Assembly: GCA_965213855.1 (NCBI GenBank)
Contig: CBDCAA010000007.1
Span: forward strand, 1,116,001-1,180,000
Length of the DNA stretch: 64,000 nucleotides
Source of the DNA: JBBROS01 sp965213855
GTDB lineage: Bacteria; Pseudomonadota; Alphaproteobacteria; Acetobacterales; Acetobacteraceae
Direction: 5' to 3'
Under the pieces are notes generated by a model. The model had not been told where the DNA came from, searched no databases, and saw only the letters and a list, made by a program, of their open reading frames with translations. The translations under genes and the position numbers were made by a program. Shown here piece by piece: positions 27,810-35,964 of this stretch (its first letter is position 1; every line of letters starts with the position of its first letter).

Positions 27810-28052
27810 CTACTTAGCGACCGCTCCGCCCGCGGCCGGCGGGGCAACCGCGGGCGGAGCGGTCGTACCGAGGGTCGCGCCGGGTTGCTGGGTGGGGTGC
27901 TCGGTTCCGGCAGCTGGCGGCAAGCTGTTCGTGGTGTTCGGCGTGGAAGCACTGGATGATCCCGCGGCCGGGGTTTGGGTCGTCGTCATTGGCGCCTGGG
28001 CGAAGGCGGAGGTTGTTGTCAACAATGCGGCGGCAATTACGAGTATCTTCAT
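27810..28052 (-). CDS. Small secreted Pro/Thr/Ala-rich protein
   Basis: 80 residues. Signal peptide MKILVIAAALLTTTSAFA with an AFA-QA cleavage site, then a low-complexity Thr/Pro/Ala/Ser mature part. No known domain. It is the last gene of the stress operon that starts at 30619, 46 bases after the membrane-protein gene. Its final codons form one arm and the loop of an 18-bp hairpin, so the C-terminal sequence may be shaped by that structure. Confidence 0.65.
   Translation of the reverse strand: MKILVIAAALLTTTSAFAQAPMTTTQTPAAGSSSASTPNTTNSLPPAAGTEHPTQQPGATLGTTAPPAVAPPAAGGAVAK
27818..27865 (-). terminator. 18-bp perfect hairpin overlapping the end of the small secreted gene
   Basis: Arms 27818-27835 and 27848-27865 (CGACCGCTCCGCCCGCGG and its exact complement) with a 12-base loop. 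It lies in the last ~18 codons, ending six bases before the stop codon at 27810-27812. Position at the end of a five-gene operon suggests termination or 3'-end protection; no T run follows. Confidence 0.6.
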
Positions 28053-28098
28053 GGTGTTGGTTCCTTGATGAATTTCGGGCTGAACCCAAAGTTAACGA

Positions 28099-29031
28099 TC
28101 AACGGACGACGCGGCTGGCGACCTGCAGGCGGCGTTGTATAGCCAATGATCCACCGACGGCGGCCGCAATAGCCCCGATCAGCAGCGTGCCGAATGCTCC
28201 GAACGACGTGCGTGCCGCAGCCGATGCCGTCGCGTCGGCGGCGTCCTTAGCGGTTTGTACTGCTTTGGCCCTTTCCTGCTGCAGCTTGGCTTGCGCGTCG
28301 TCGAACTGCTTTGCCGCCTGATCGCGACTGACATGCTGCTGGGCCGCGCTGATGGCGATCACGCGATCCTTGGCAGCCGCTGCGTCGGGTCCGCCCTTGG
28401 CGTAGGTCGCCAAGTTGGTCACGACCTCCTTCTGGGCGTCCTCCGGCGACATCGTCGCCGGATCCACGTTAACGGGCTTTAGATAGGCCTGGGCCTGCTG
28501 CTGAAGCATGTCCGGCGTTACTCCTGCCGCCTGCGCGACAGGCTGGGCAGCGTCCTTGATGCCGCTGCCGACAGTAGAGGTGAGGCCGCCCAGCATCGAA
28601 GCGCCGCCACCGACGACGCCACCGATGGCCGAGGACAGCAGGTAGACCGTCATCAGCGTGGCGATGCCCCACGTGATGAGCCCATGCAGGATGCCGTCCC
28701 AGCGCAGCTCGATGCCGGCAAGCCAGGCGGCGACATACCCGCCGAAGCCGAGCGCGATGATGCTGCTGATCAACCACCAGAGACCCGCGCCGATGCCGAG
28801 GCTGCTCGCACCCGGCGTTGTCCCGGCGTTCGTGTCGACGGTGCCGAGACCGACCCCGGCGCCGAGCAGGCTCAGAAGCAGCTGGACGGTCACGACGAGG
28901 ATCACGCCGCCGAAGATCGCTGCCCATGATATCCGCCGATGGGTGTGAGCACCGCCCGCCGTCATCATGGTGGTGGTCTCGAGCACGGGCGGTCGCTCGT
29001 TTGACGGATCATTGTAGGTGATGGTCGACAT
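28099..29031 (-). CDS. Membrane protein of stress operon (PhnA-like/YrzE-like, function unknown)
   Basis: Start at ATG 29031 (STITYNDP), with CTTGGAG seven bases upstream; a TTG at 29043 is less likely. About 310 residues with hydrophobic segments near residues 40-65, 85-110 and 120-150, and a last one before the basic C-terminus (FGTLLIGAIAAAVGGSLAI). Between them is a long soluble Ala/Gln-rich helical part. Similar proteins are annotated 'PhnA-like' in alphaproteobacteria without biochemical support. Fourth gene of the operon. Confidence 0.75.
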   Translation of the reverse strand: MSTITYNDPSNERPPVLETTTMMTAGGAHTHRRISWAAIFGGVILVVTVQLLLSLLGAGVGLGTVDTNAGTTPGASSLGIGAGLWWLISSIIALGFGGYVAAWLAGIELRWDGILHGLITWGIATLMTVYLLSSAIGGVVGGGASMLGGLTSTVGSGIKDAAQPVAQAAGVTPDMLQQQAQAYLKPVNVDPATMSPEDAQKEVVTNLATYAKGGPDAAAAKDRVIAISAAQQHVSRDQAAKQFDDAQAKLQQERAKAVQTAKDAADATASAAARTSFGAFGTLLIGAIAAAVGGSLAIQRRLQVASRVVR

Positions 29032-29053
29032 CGTAGTCTCCAAGGAGATAAAC

Positions 29054-29078
29054 GGCCGGGAGCAGATGCTCCCCGGCC
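29054..29078 (-). promoter_or_regulatory. Intercistronic hairpin
   Basis: GGCCGGGAGCA / TGCTCCCCGGCC: an 11-bp stem with one bulged C and a two-base loop, between the YsnF-like stop (29087) and the next ribosome site. It could attenuate or process the operon mRNA. Confidence 0.45.
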
Positions 29079-29086
29079 GGCTCCGG

Positions 29087-29938
29087 TCAGATTTTCGGTG
29101 CGCGTGGGTTCAGAGTGCCGCTCGTCGTCGTCGTCGACGTGGCGGTGTCTGGGAGTTGCTCGATCTCAACCTCCTCCTTGCGGACGGTGTCGCGGATCGT
29201 CTCTGTACGGTCGGTCGCCTCCTTGCGCAGGCCGATCTCCTCCACGACACGAGCCGTCTTGGACACGACGGCCTCCTCGGAGGATGCGGTCATCTCGATG
29301 GTCTTGTCGCCGAACTCGTCCGGCCCCACCGGACGGCCGTCGGTTACGGGACGGCGCTCCAGGGTGACCTTCTCGTCACGGAGGGTGACGTTCTGCTCGA
29401 CCGGGGTCTCGACGACGAAACGGCGAATGCGGGTGCCGCCGCGGTTGACGACGCGCTTTCCGACGGCGAGGCTTTCCTCGGAGAGCTGCATGGTGCCGTC
29501 CGTCTTGGTCGGTAGGTTTGCGGTCGCCGCCGGCATCGGCGCCGCGAGCGGCTGCCGAGAAGTCGTTGTGGTCTGCATCATGCCGTAGCTCGCCGCACGT
29601 TCGTCGATGTCGATCGGATTGTGGCTCTCCAGGATCTGCGTGACCTTGGTCACATGGATGTCCGGCGTCTTCACCGTCACGACGGTCGAGCCGGACGTGA
29701 CGCTGCGGTCGTAGACGGTCGTGTCGTGGTCCGGCTCGCCACCGAACAGGCTCGACCAGAAACCCTCCTCGCGCACCGGCGCGCCGGCTGTGGTCGTGAT
29801 CGTCGAACCGGACGCTCCCGAGGCGTTGGCATGCACGCTGATGGCGTCATCGGGTACGCCGGCCTCCCTCAGGTCCGCGGCGGCCAACTCGGCATGGGCG
29901 GGGGTGTCGTAGATCGCAACAATGGTCTCATCAGCCAT
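29087..29938 (-). CDS. YsnF/AvaK-type DUF2382 stress protein
   Basis: 283 residues. The N-terminal ~120 residues form a small alpha/beta domain (ETIVAIYDTPAHAELAAADLREAG), like general-stress YflT/GspM-type domains. The C-terminal DUF2382 domain (about 150-260) has EESLAVGKRVVNRGGTRIRR and the charged strands VTLRDEKVTLERRPV. Soluble, function unknown, typically induced under general stress. Third gene of the operon, 12 bases after the next DUF2382 gene. Confidence 0.85.
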   Translation of the reverse strand: MADETIVAIYDTPAHAELAAADLREAGVPDDAISVHANASGASGSTITTTAGAPVREEGFWSSLFGGEPDHDTTVYDRSVTSGSTVVTVKTPDIHVTKVTQILESHNPIDIDERAASYGMMQTTTTSRQPLAAPMPAATANLPTKTDGTMQLSEESLAVGKRVVNRGGTRIRRFVVETPVEQNVTLRDEKVTLERRPVTDGRPVGPDEFGDKTIEMTASSEEAVVSKTARVVEEIGLRKEATDRTETIRDTVRKEEVEIEQLPDTATSTTTTSGTLNPRAPKI

Positions 29939-29950
29939 GGTATCGTCCTT

Positions 29951-30433
29951 TCAGGTTCGCTGTTGTTGAAGGCCCCACTCCTTTGGAATGCGGCCGGCCG
30001 GCTCGTCTTCCAGATCAGTCCGGGTGATCGCCACCTGCTGCTCACGCACCGGCAACGTCTCCGTGAAGCGCTCAATGGTCCTGACCCGGCGCACGCGCAC
30101 TTCCTCCTTGAGAATGAGCCGCCGCGTCACGACGACCTCTTCCTCGACCACCGACATGATCGTCACGTCGCCTTCCTGCCGCACCGGAGGAACTGCACCG
30201 ACCACCTTGCCGATCGGCACCCGCTCCACGACAACTTCGTCGCGCGCAAGGTCCTCGGCCACGACGACGTCGCGTGTCCGGGTCGTCCGGGTGGCGCGGA
30301 CCAACGTGCGCCGCGCGCGCTTGGAAACGGTCACCGCCTCGGCATGAAGCGCGAGCGACTCGCTCTCGACAACCTGCTCGATGTCGTTGGCGAGAGCGAC
30401 GGGCGAGGGCTTGGGGAGCGGATCGCCCGGCAT
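29951..30433 (-). CDS. DUF2382 domain protein
   Basis: 160 residues, almost entirely a DUF2382-like domain: charged strand repeats such as VTIMSVVEEEVVVTRRLILKE and EEVRVRRVRTI. No membrane segment. It lies three bases after the CsbD stop, so the two are co-transcribed. It duplicates the C-terminal domain of the next gene product. Role unknown beyond association with stress operons. Confidence 0.8.
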   Translation of the reverse strand: MPGDPLPKPSPVALANDIEQVVESESLALHAEAVTVSKRARRTLVRATRTTRTRDVVVAEDLARDEVVVERVPIGKVVGAVPPVRQEGDVTIMSVVEEEVVVTRRLILKEEVRVRRVRTIERFTETLPVREQQVAITRTDLEDEPAGRIPKEWGLQQQRT

Positions 30434-30436
30434 GAT

Positions 30437-30619
30437 TTACTTGTCGGCCGCGTTCCGAACCGCGTCCTTTGCTCCGCCCACGGCGTTCTGCGCCTTGCCC
30501 GCCGTCTTCTCCGCCATACCCTCGGCCTGGGTCTTGGTGTCGCCCGTCACCGTGCCGACGGCCTCCTTGATCGACCCCGATACCTGCTTGCCGGCGCCTT
30601 TGAGGCGATCCTCGTCCAT
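30437..30619 (-). CDS. CsbD family stress protein
   Basis: 60 residues from ATG 30619 (AAAGGA seven bases upstream); a start at 30649 is possible but has no ribosome site. DEDRLKGAGKQVSGSIKEAVG followed by GDTKTQAEGMAEKTAGKAQ is the CsbD signature: a small, charged, helical general-stress protein. It is the first gene of the five-gene operon running down to 27810, so the stress promoter should lie just above 30620. I do not see a convincing GGAAC/CGTT-type promoter. Confidence 0.9.
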   Translation of the reverse strand: MDEDRLKGAGKQVSGSIKEAVGTVTGDTKTQAEGMAEKTAGKAQNAVGGAKDAVRNAADK

Positions 30620-31367
30620 GATCCAGTCCTTTCCGATGGCTGCGTTCACGGCGGATGCCGCACGTGGCGCTTTAACGGGTTCGGCCGTAAAGGTTTGCCG
30701 CAGTCCGGAGACAATTCGAGTGCCGGATACTTGCTTTCATTCTAGTCTTTTTGTCATGGTTACCTGGTTCAAAATGATCTATCGACGTTATCTTGCAATT
30801 GGATACAGTTTGGTATCAGGCACTTTCAGAGATGTGCTCAGGCACGCTTGCGGACACAGAAAACCAGTGTGCGGCGCCGGCGCACTCCCTCCACTCGGTA
30901 GATAGCGGATACGTGATTGCGGCGGCTCACACCCAACTTGGCAGCCGCCCGCCGTCGGGAGCTCCTTTGCCGTGTCCCGACCGCCTACGTTAGTCTCGTA
31001 TCAAGCGCTGTTGAACCATAGCTCGCCACCCACGGCCGTCATGTTTTCGTAGGCGGAACTGGCATGGCTCGATGTCGATCGCTCAACACGGAGCAGACCG
31101 TGCCGGCGCATTGCTAAAGTCGCTGCCCTCGCCACCATCCAGGGCGCCTGCAAGGACCCCATCGATACGTTTCCGCTAATTCCCATCGCCCAGCTGCCGA
31201 GAGCCTTAACGGGAGGGGAAACCCGCCGCGCGTCATCCTTTATACGCCCGAGCGTCGTGCTTTGGTGACTACAGCTGAAGCGGCGACCGCGAGGGCCGAT
31301 GCAGCTGTTGTCTATGCAGCGCGAAAGAGGCCGGCGACGTCGGCGACGTCAGCCAGACGCACCGTAG
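30620..31367. other. No gene seen; should contain the stress-operon promoter
   Basis: About 750 bases. Short frames only. The part next to 30620 must hold the promoter of the CsbD operon. Base composition becomes lower in GC around 30720-30830. Confidence 0.4.
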
Positions 31368-31697
31368 CTACGGCGATAGCAGCGCGAGTTCATCCTCCAA
31401 AGCAAACCGCGCGGTGACCAGGGCGGCAACGACCGTTTTGGCGTGCTTCGCGGCGCCAGTGTCGCTCGCGTCGATGTCGCCGGCCTGCTCCTCTGCTGAT
31501 GTAAGGCCTGCCACAACATCCGACTGCAGCTCACCGATCCACCGGCGGACTATGTCCGGCTCCTGCACGGCTCTCCAGTCGGCAACGACGGTCCGAGTAG
31601 CGCGGTCAACGCGAGCGGCACTGGTCCCGGACGTGGCAAGCTTGGCTAAGCGTTCGATTGCTACCTCGACGGGTGACGGAGCAGGACGACGAGCCAT
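31368..31697 (-). CDS. Hypothetical helical protein
   Basis: 109 residues, Ala-rich and probably all-helical (VEVAIERLAKLATSG, then VVADWRAVQEPDIVRRWIGEL). No signal peptide, membrane segment or known domain. Composition is clearly protein-like. No neighbour in an operon. Confidence 0.5.
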   Translation of the reverse strand: MARRPAPSPVEVAIERLAKLATSGTSAARVDRATRTVVADWRAVQEPDIVRRWIGELQSDVVAGLTSAEEQAGDIDASDTGAAKHAKTVVAALVTARFALEDELALLSP

Positions 31698-31747
31698 TCA
31701 GCCACTGCTCGTCAGATTTCGGCCCAAGCACAAAGGGGCAGCGGCGA

Positions 31748-32116
31748 TCATGGCCGGTTGTTCGACACGGGAGCGTTAGAGTAGCCCAGGTGCTCAGACG
31801 GAGTGCTGACCAGTTCGACCGACCAATCGGTGGGTGGCCCCGGGATGGCGGTGCGGTGATGCCCTGCAACCACGTAAATTGGCGCCGGACGACCGCCGCA
31901 CGACGCGCAGCGTAGCCGGGCCAGGACGGTATTGAATGCCTGGTCACCGTGCTGCCGTAGCAGCAGACGGATTGGGCTCATCGCCACTCGCGGCGAACAC
32001 GGGCAGCGGACTTCAAGGTTGCACTCGGGCCAATCCGAGAGGAGATGGGTGGGCGAGAAGGGAGGCGGGTGCATTGGCGGCACTGTGCCGCGCAACTCAG
32101 AACGAGTCGAGAACAC
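31748..32116 (-). CDS. Small zinc-ribbon-like hypothetical protein
   Basis: Up to 122 residues; the true start may be internal because the first ~25 codons look non-coding. The core reads LEVRCPCSPRV, then PIRLLLRQHGDQ and LRCASCGGRPAPIYVVAGHHR. The CxC and CxxC pairs suggest a zinc ribbon, and the arrangement resembles a short family I have seen in acetic-acid-bacterial genomes without assigned function. The neighbouring small gene is on the same strand but 50 bases away. Confidence 0.5.
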   Translation of the reverse strand: MFSTRSELRGTVPPMHPPPFSPTHLLSDWPECNLEVRCPCSPRVAMSPIRLLLRQHGDQAFNTVLARLRCASCGGRPAPIYVVAGHHRTAIPGPPTDWSVELVSTPSEHLGYSNAPVSNNRP

Positions 32117-32268
32117 GACTAGCTCAGGTTCAATCTACTTACGATGCCACATCGGCGGCCGCGGACGATCTCGGAACGCGAACCAAGCTGCATCCAACCA
32201 ATCCTTAACAAAGATTGACGCACTCGGACAATCCTAATACGTGTCGGAAACGGAATGGAGCAGTGCAC

Positions 32269-33024
32269 ATGCGAGTGGCTTTGATGGCTGGAGTGGCGGT
32301 GATTGTAGCGACGAAGTTGGCGATCGCTACTCCGATAAACCTGGTAGCGAACGGGAGTTTTGAGGGTGCGACCGGCGGCACTCCCACCAGCTGGTCAGTC
32401 GGTGGCACCGCAGCCGACGGACTCCTGCCAGCCACCATCGCATACAATCAGAACGCGTCTTACCCCTTCGGCGCTCAAGGCGAAGCCGTGCCGACCGACA
32501 ATGCCGCCTCAGCAAGCCCTGACGGCGCAGGGCTCAACGGTGTCTACTTCGTGAGCGACGAGGCCACGAACTTGTCCCTCTATCAGTCCGTGTTCCTCAT
32601 GCCGGGCAGCTACAATATCGGGTTTGACAGCTACGACACGTTCAATGGCAGCGTGCAGCCGCACGACTCGGTGTTGACCGCGAACATCGCCGGCGTTCAG
32701 CTCGCCAGTTTCGATCTTTCCTCTGTCACCCCTGGTCTCTGGTCCACGCACACAGGCGAGGCACTCATCCAGACTGCCGGCACATACCTCGTGAGCTTCG
32801 CGTTCACGAACCCTGACTACCCGAGCAACCCGAGCACGAGCGGCAATCCAACTTCCAAGTACAACGCCAAAGACGTCGTGATTGATCAGGCCTACGTCAT
32901 CAGCGCCGCTGGCAATGGTGGAACGTTGATACCACCGATTGCCGTTCCTGAGCCCGCGTCATACGTTTTGCTCGGGATCTGCCTGGCAGGAATGGTGGCA
33001 ACCCGGCGGCATTGGAGGGCGTAG
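32269..33024 (+). CDS. PEP-CTERM sorting domain protein
   Basis: 251 residues from ATG 32269 (GGAG about nine bases upstream). Signal peptide (MRVALMAGVAVIVATKLAIA), then NLVANGSFEG opening a carbohydrate-binding-like beta-sandwich common in exported PEP-CTERM proteins. The end is the sorting signal VPEPASYVLLGICLAGMVATRR: the PEP motif, a membrane helix and a basic tail. Such proteins are processed by an exosortase (EpsH/XrtA type) and linked to exopolysaccharide. No exosortase is in the window. Confidence 0.88.
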   Translation: MRVALMAGVAVIVATKLAIATPINLVANGSFEGATGGTPTSWSVGGTAADGLLPATIAYNQNASYPFGAQGEAVPTDNAASASPDGAGLNGVYFVSDEATNLSLYQSVFLMPGSYNIGFDSYDTFNGSVQPHDSVLTANIAGVQLASFDLSSVTPGLWSTHTGEALIQTAGTYLVSFAFTNPDYPSNPSTSGNPTSKYNAKDVVIDQAYVISAAGNGGTLIPPIAVPEPASYVLLGICLAGMVATRRHWRA

Positions 33025-33293
33025 CTCCTACGGATTACAGAAGGTGCAGCGGGGCGCATCATGCTTCACTGTTGCCGCCCTTGCAGCGCACGTGGCTTGC
33101 TCGAAGATGCTGCGGGCGTGGCTAGGGTTATGAGTAGCAGCTCAGGCATGGGCAGCTACATGGAGGACCGGAGCATGTGTCGCGTGGGTCTTCTGGTCGG
33201 CTCGTGCGGGGTGTCTATCTCGGTTGGCCGCGAGAGGCGGCCCATGCCTTGCCGGTGCCGCAGGATGTGGTCTTGCATCTCGCGGACTCTACG

Positions 33294-33773
33294 TCACACG
33301 CCTGTCCATGGGGAGAAGCTCGAGTCGGCAGTAAGACCGAAATGCTGCAGCGGTCCCGAAGGCGAGTCTAGGAAACGCCCGGCCCGGGCCAGCGAGGCCC
33401 CGATCTCCTCGGCACTGCGCACCGCCGCCCGGGCGCCGTCGGGCGACAGAAAACCCCGTAACAACAGCAGCGCCTCGAACGGTCGATACTCCTGCGCCAG
33501 CGCGACCGCGTCGATCAAACATTGCTCATCGGCGCTGATCGACGGCTTGGAAACGCACTGGACCGATACTTTCCTCGTCGCGCCATGCTCAACAGCAAAC
33601 ATCAGCCCCTCGACGTAAAGGGCCGCCTCGGCCGCCCCGAGCGTGTCCAGCATGCGTTCGATACGGACGTCGGCATCGACCTGCTGGTGCATGCCGACCA
33701 CCCAAACCCGCATGCACCAAAGCAGCACTGCACTCTCTACCGGCATCGCCAACCGTGGATCCGTGTGTCCCAT
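33294..33773 (-). CDS. Conserved hypothetical protein
   Basis: Start at ATG 33773 because AGGGAGG sits eight bases upstream; the frame is open to 33950. 159 residues, mostly helical: ESAVLLWCMRVWVVG, GAAEAALYVEGLMFAV and EYRPFEALLLLRGFLSPDG. No signal peptide or catalytic motif seen. A conserved alphaproteobacterial protein of unknown role, as far as I recall. It faces a small membrane-protein gene on the other strand. Confidence 0.6.
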   Translation of the reverse strand: MGHTDPRLAMPVESAVLLWCMRVWVVGMHQQVDADVRIERMLDTLGAAEAALYVEGLMFAVEHGATRKVSVQCVSKPSISADEQCLIDAVALAQEYRPFEALLLLRGFLSPDGARAAVRSAEEIGASLARAGRFLDSPSGPLQHFGLTADSSFSPWTGV

Positions 33774-33974
33774 GAGCACCTCCCTGCTGCGACCCCCTCT
33801 AACGCGAATGAGAGTCGTTCGCAACATAGCTGTTCTCACGTCACGTTGCAGCGGCTCGGGACGTGCTGAGAGCGGGTCTCTGAGTGCGACGAACGCAGGC
33901 CGAGAGCGGACAGCCATCCATCGGCGCTTAATTCGGCTATCGTTTCGCATCGACGTTTAAGGTGCTTCCCGTCA

Positions 33975-34172
33975 ATGCGCTTCGTTCTCGGCTCTCTGGC
34001 TGGCCTTCTCGGGATGCTTGTCGGCTGGTTCGGACTAGCCATTCTCATAATCAGCCTTGCTGGAATTGGTGGCGATGGCGGCATAGCCATGAGCGCTTTC
34101 TTCGGGATGGGGCCGATCGGTGGCCTTGTCGGTTTCGCCATCGGCGTTTGGCTGTTCATCCGTTTCACTTGA
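33975..34172 (+). CDS. Small inner-membrane protein
   Basis: 65 residues with two hydrophobic segments (LGSLAGLLGMLVGWFGLAIL and GPIGGLVGFAIGVWLFI) joined by a Gly-rich loop. AAGGTG lies upstream. No family known to me. Two-helix topology with both ends short. Confidence 0.55.
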   Translation: MRFVLGSLAGLLGMLVGWFGLAILIISLAGIGGDGGIAMSAFFGMGPIGGLVGFAIGVWLFIRFT

Positions 34173-34289
34173 TCAGGTCGGGCATCAAGGAGACCCGGTA
34201 TTCCGCCACCCTAGGCGAAAGATCGTGCTGGACTATTAGGCCGGGCCGCTATGTCGGGGTGACACAACGGCAGATTCCCGATGCTCCGC

Positions 34290-35062
34290 TTATCTCTGTC
34301 CATCAACGCAGCACTTGACCCTGCCCCCTGTGTGCCCTCGTTTATGAGCAGAGTCCGTTTTCGTATGAACCTGCTTGGGGCGGGTTGCAAAGGCTGCTGG
34401 GGTAAGGCCGTGCAGGCTCGTTTGGGCGGGCGGCGTTTTAGTCGATCCTCCATGCCTCGATGATCCGGCGTGCCGCGGCCAGGCTGCTGAGAAGGTGTTC
34501 GTTGAGGCACTCGTCCCGAAACCGGCCGTTGAAACCTTGCACGAACCCGTTCTGCTGTGGCTTGCCCGGGGCGATGTAGTGCCACAGCACCAACCGCTCC
34601 TCCTGCCAGTGTAGTATGGCGTGCGAGGTCAGCTCCGTGCCGTTGTCGCCCACGATCATCGCTAGGCAGCAGCCCCGCACTTCCGCGATCCGGTCCAACT
34701 CGCGACCGACCCGCAGGCCGGACAGCGACGTGTCCACCACCTGGCCAAGGCACTCCCGGGTGAAATCGTCTACGACCGCCAACACCCGGAACCGGCGGCC
34801 GCTGGACAAGCTGTCCGACACAAAGTCCAACGACCAGCGTTGGTTCGCGGCCTCCGGTAGCGTCATGGGCGATCGCGTTCTCAATGCCCGTTTCCGGCCA
34901 CCTCGCTTGCGCACGCCTAGCCGCTCCTCGGTGAAGCCGGAACAGCCGCTTATCATTCAGCAGCACGCCTCCCGCGCCAGCAAGACGTGCAGGCGCCGGT
35001 AGCCAAGCCGCCGCCGCTCGGAGGCCAACACCCGCAACCTGACCCGCACGTCAGCATCGTCG
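34290..35062 (-). pseudogene. IS3 family OrfB (transposase) relic
   Basis: Frames in order: VRLRVLASERRRLGYRRLHVL (34970-35062), then EERLGVRKRGGRKRAL, and the integrase core RWSLDFVSDSL, VVDDFTRECL, GDNGTELTS and NGFVQGFNGRFRDECLNE. All three DDE residues are present. A premature TAA follows AWRID at 34438, and a further frame gives the C-terminus SLHGLTPAAFATRP. OrfA is absent here; this is not obviously the same element as the OrfA relic at 27037. It truncates the monooxygenase gene. Confidence 0.8.
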
Positions 35063-35784
35063 GCACGCCGAGATAGATGCCACCCTCGCGCCGAATGATC
35101 AGTTGGCTGCCTTCCTCGGCAGAGTGAATCACCGCCTTCATACGTATGTCGGGGAAGTCGGTGACTGCCAGAACGTCCATCACGCCCCAGGCCTGGTTGG
35201 CGCTATTCCCGTGGAGGTCCTGGCCGATCGCTTTTCGGACTGAGCTTCGTGCGCCGTCGCAGCCGACGACGTAGCGGGCGCGCACTGTCTCTGTTGTCGT
35301 GTGCAGTCCCTCCTTCCGCTCCAGCGTTGCGGTGACCCGGTGCGTTGGGCCGGGTGCGTCGACCGCCAGGCCGAGAGGCGTGCGGCCATAGCCCGGTTCT
35401 AGACGAGAGGGCGATTTCCGCAACGCTCTCGAGGAACAAGTCGTGTGAATTCGTGCCTGGTTCAGGATGACATGGGGGATTGGAGAGGCCGTCCTCGGTG
35501 TCCTGGATGCGGCCGCTGCGGATCATCCTGTCGGGATGGGTTTCGTCAGGCTTCCAGAAGCATGTCTGGTTGATCCAGCAGGCCTCGCGCAACACCCGGT
35601 CCGCGAACCCGAAGGCCTGGAACATCTCCATGCTGCGACAGGTAATGCCGTCGGCTTGGCCCACCAGCGAGGGACCCGGGTTTTGCTCGACGATCCGCGT
35701 CACGCTTTCGGGGAGCGTAGCGAGTTGGGCAGCAAGTGTCAGCCCGGCCGGGCCGCAGCCGATGATCAAGGACATCGACCTCAT
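35063..35784 (-). pseudogene. FAD-dependent aromatic-ring monooxygenase, frameshifted and truncated
   Basis: The first frame (35784 down) has the dinucleotide fold LIIGCGPAGLTLAAQL and CRSMEMFQAFGFADRVLREACWINQ, typical of phenol 2-monooxygenase/TfdB-like flavoproteins. Near 35450 it shifts to the frame MRKSPSRLEPGYGRTPLG, which continues to YVVGCDGARSSVRKAIG, the second FAD motif. Homology ends at about 35063, where IS3 sequence begins, so roughly the last two-thirds (substrate-binding and thioredoxin-like parts) are gone. Position after the ABC binding-protein gene suggests it belonged to the gentisate module, supplying ring hydroxylation. Confidence 0.8.
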
Positions 35785-35854
35785 CTGGCAGCGCCGGCGG
35801 GCGCACCATGCTGCCGGGCGCTTCCGCGATGGACGGGTCGCCTGGCCTATATCT

Positions 35855-35892
35855 GTTCAAGTGGAACTGCACAGTTCAAGTGGAACTGCACA
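35855..35892. repeat. Perfect tandem 19-bp repeat with internal dyad
   Basis: Two adjacent copies of gttcaagtggaactgcaca (35855-35873, 35874-35892). Each contains GTTC-AAGTG-GAAC, an inverted repeat. It lies 71-108 bases upstream of the monooxygenase start. A 19-bp period puts two sites on nearly the same DNA face, as expected for a tandem operator. Confidence 0.6.
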
Positions 35893-35964
35893 ATCGCTTA
35901 TGCGAGATGTGCAGCATACTGTCAATTCGCCGCTTGGGTGTTTTTGGCGCTCGCGTACTGCCGA

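Noticed and set aside
30620..30720. Possible EcfG-type stress promoter (GGAAC/CGTT) before the CsbD gene
   Set aside because: A CGTT is present, but the -35 position reads GGCAA, too far from GGAAC.
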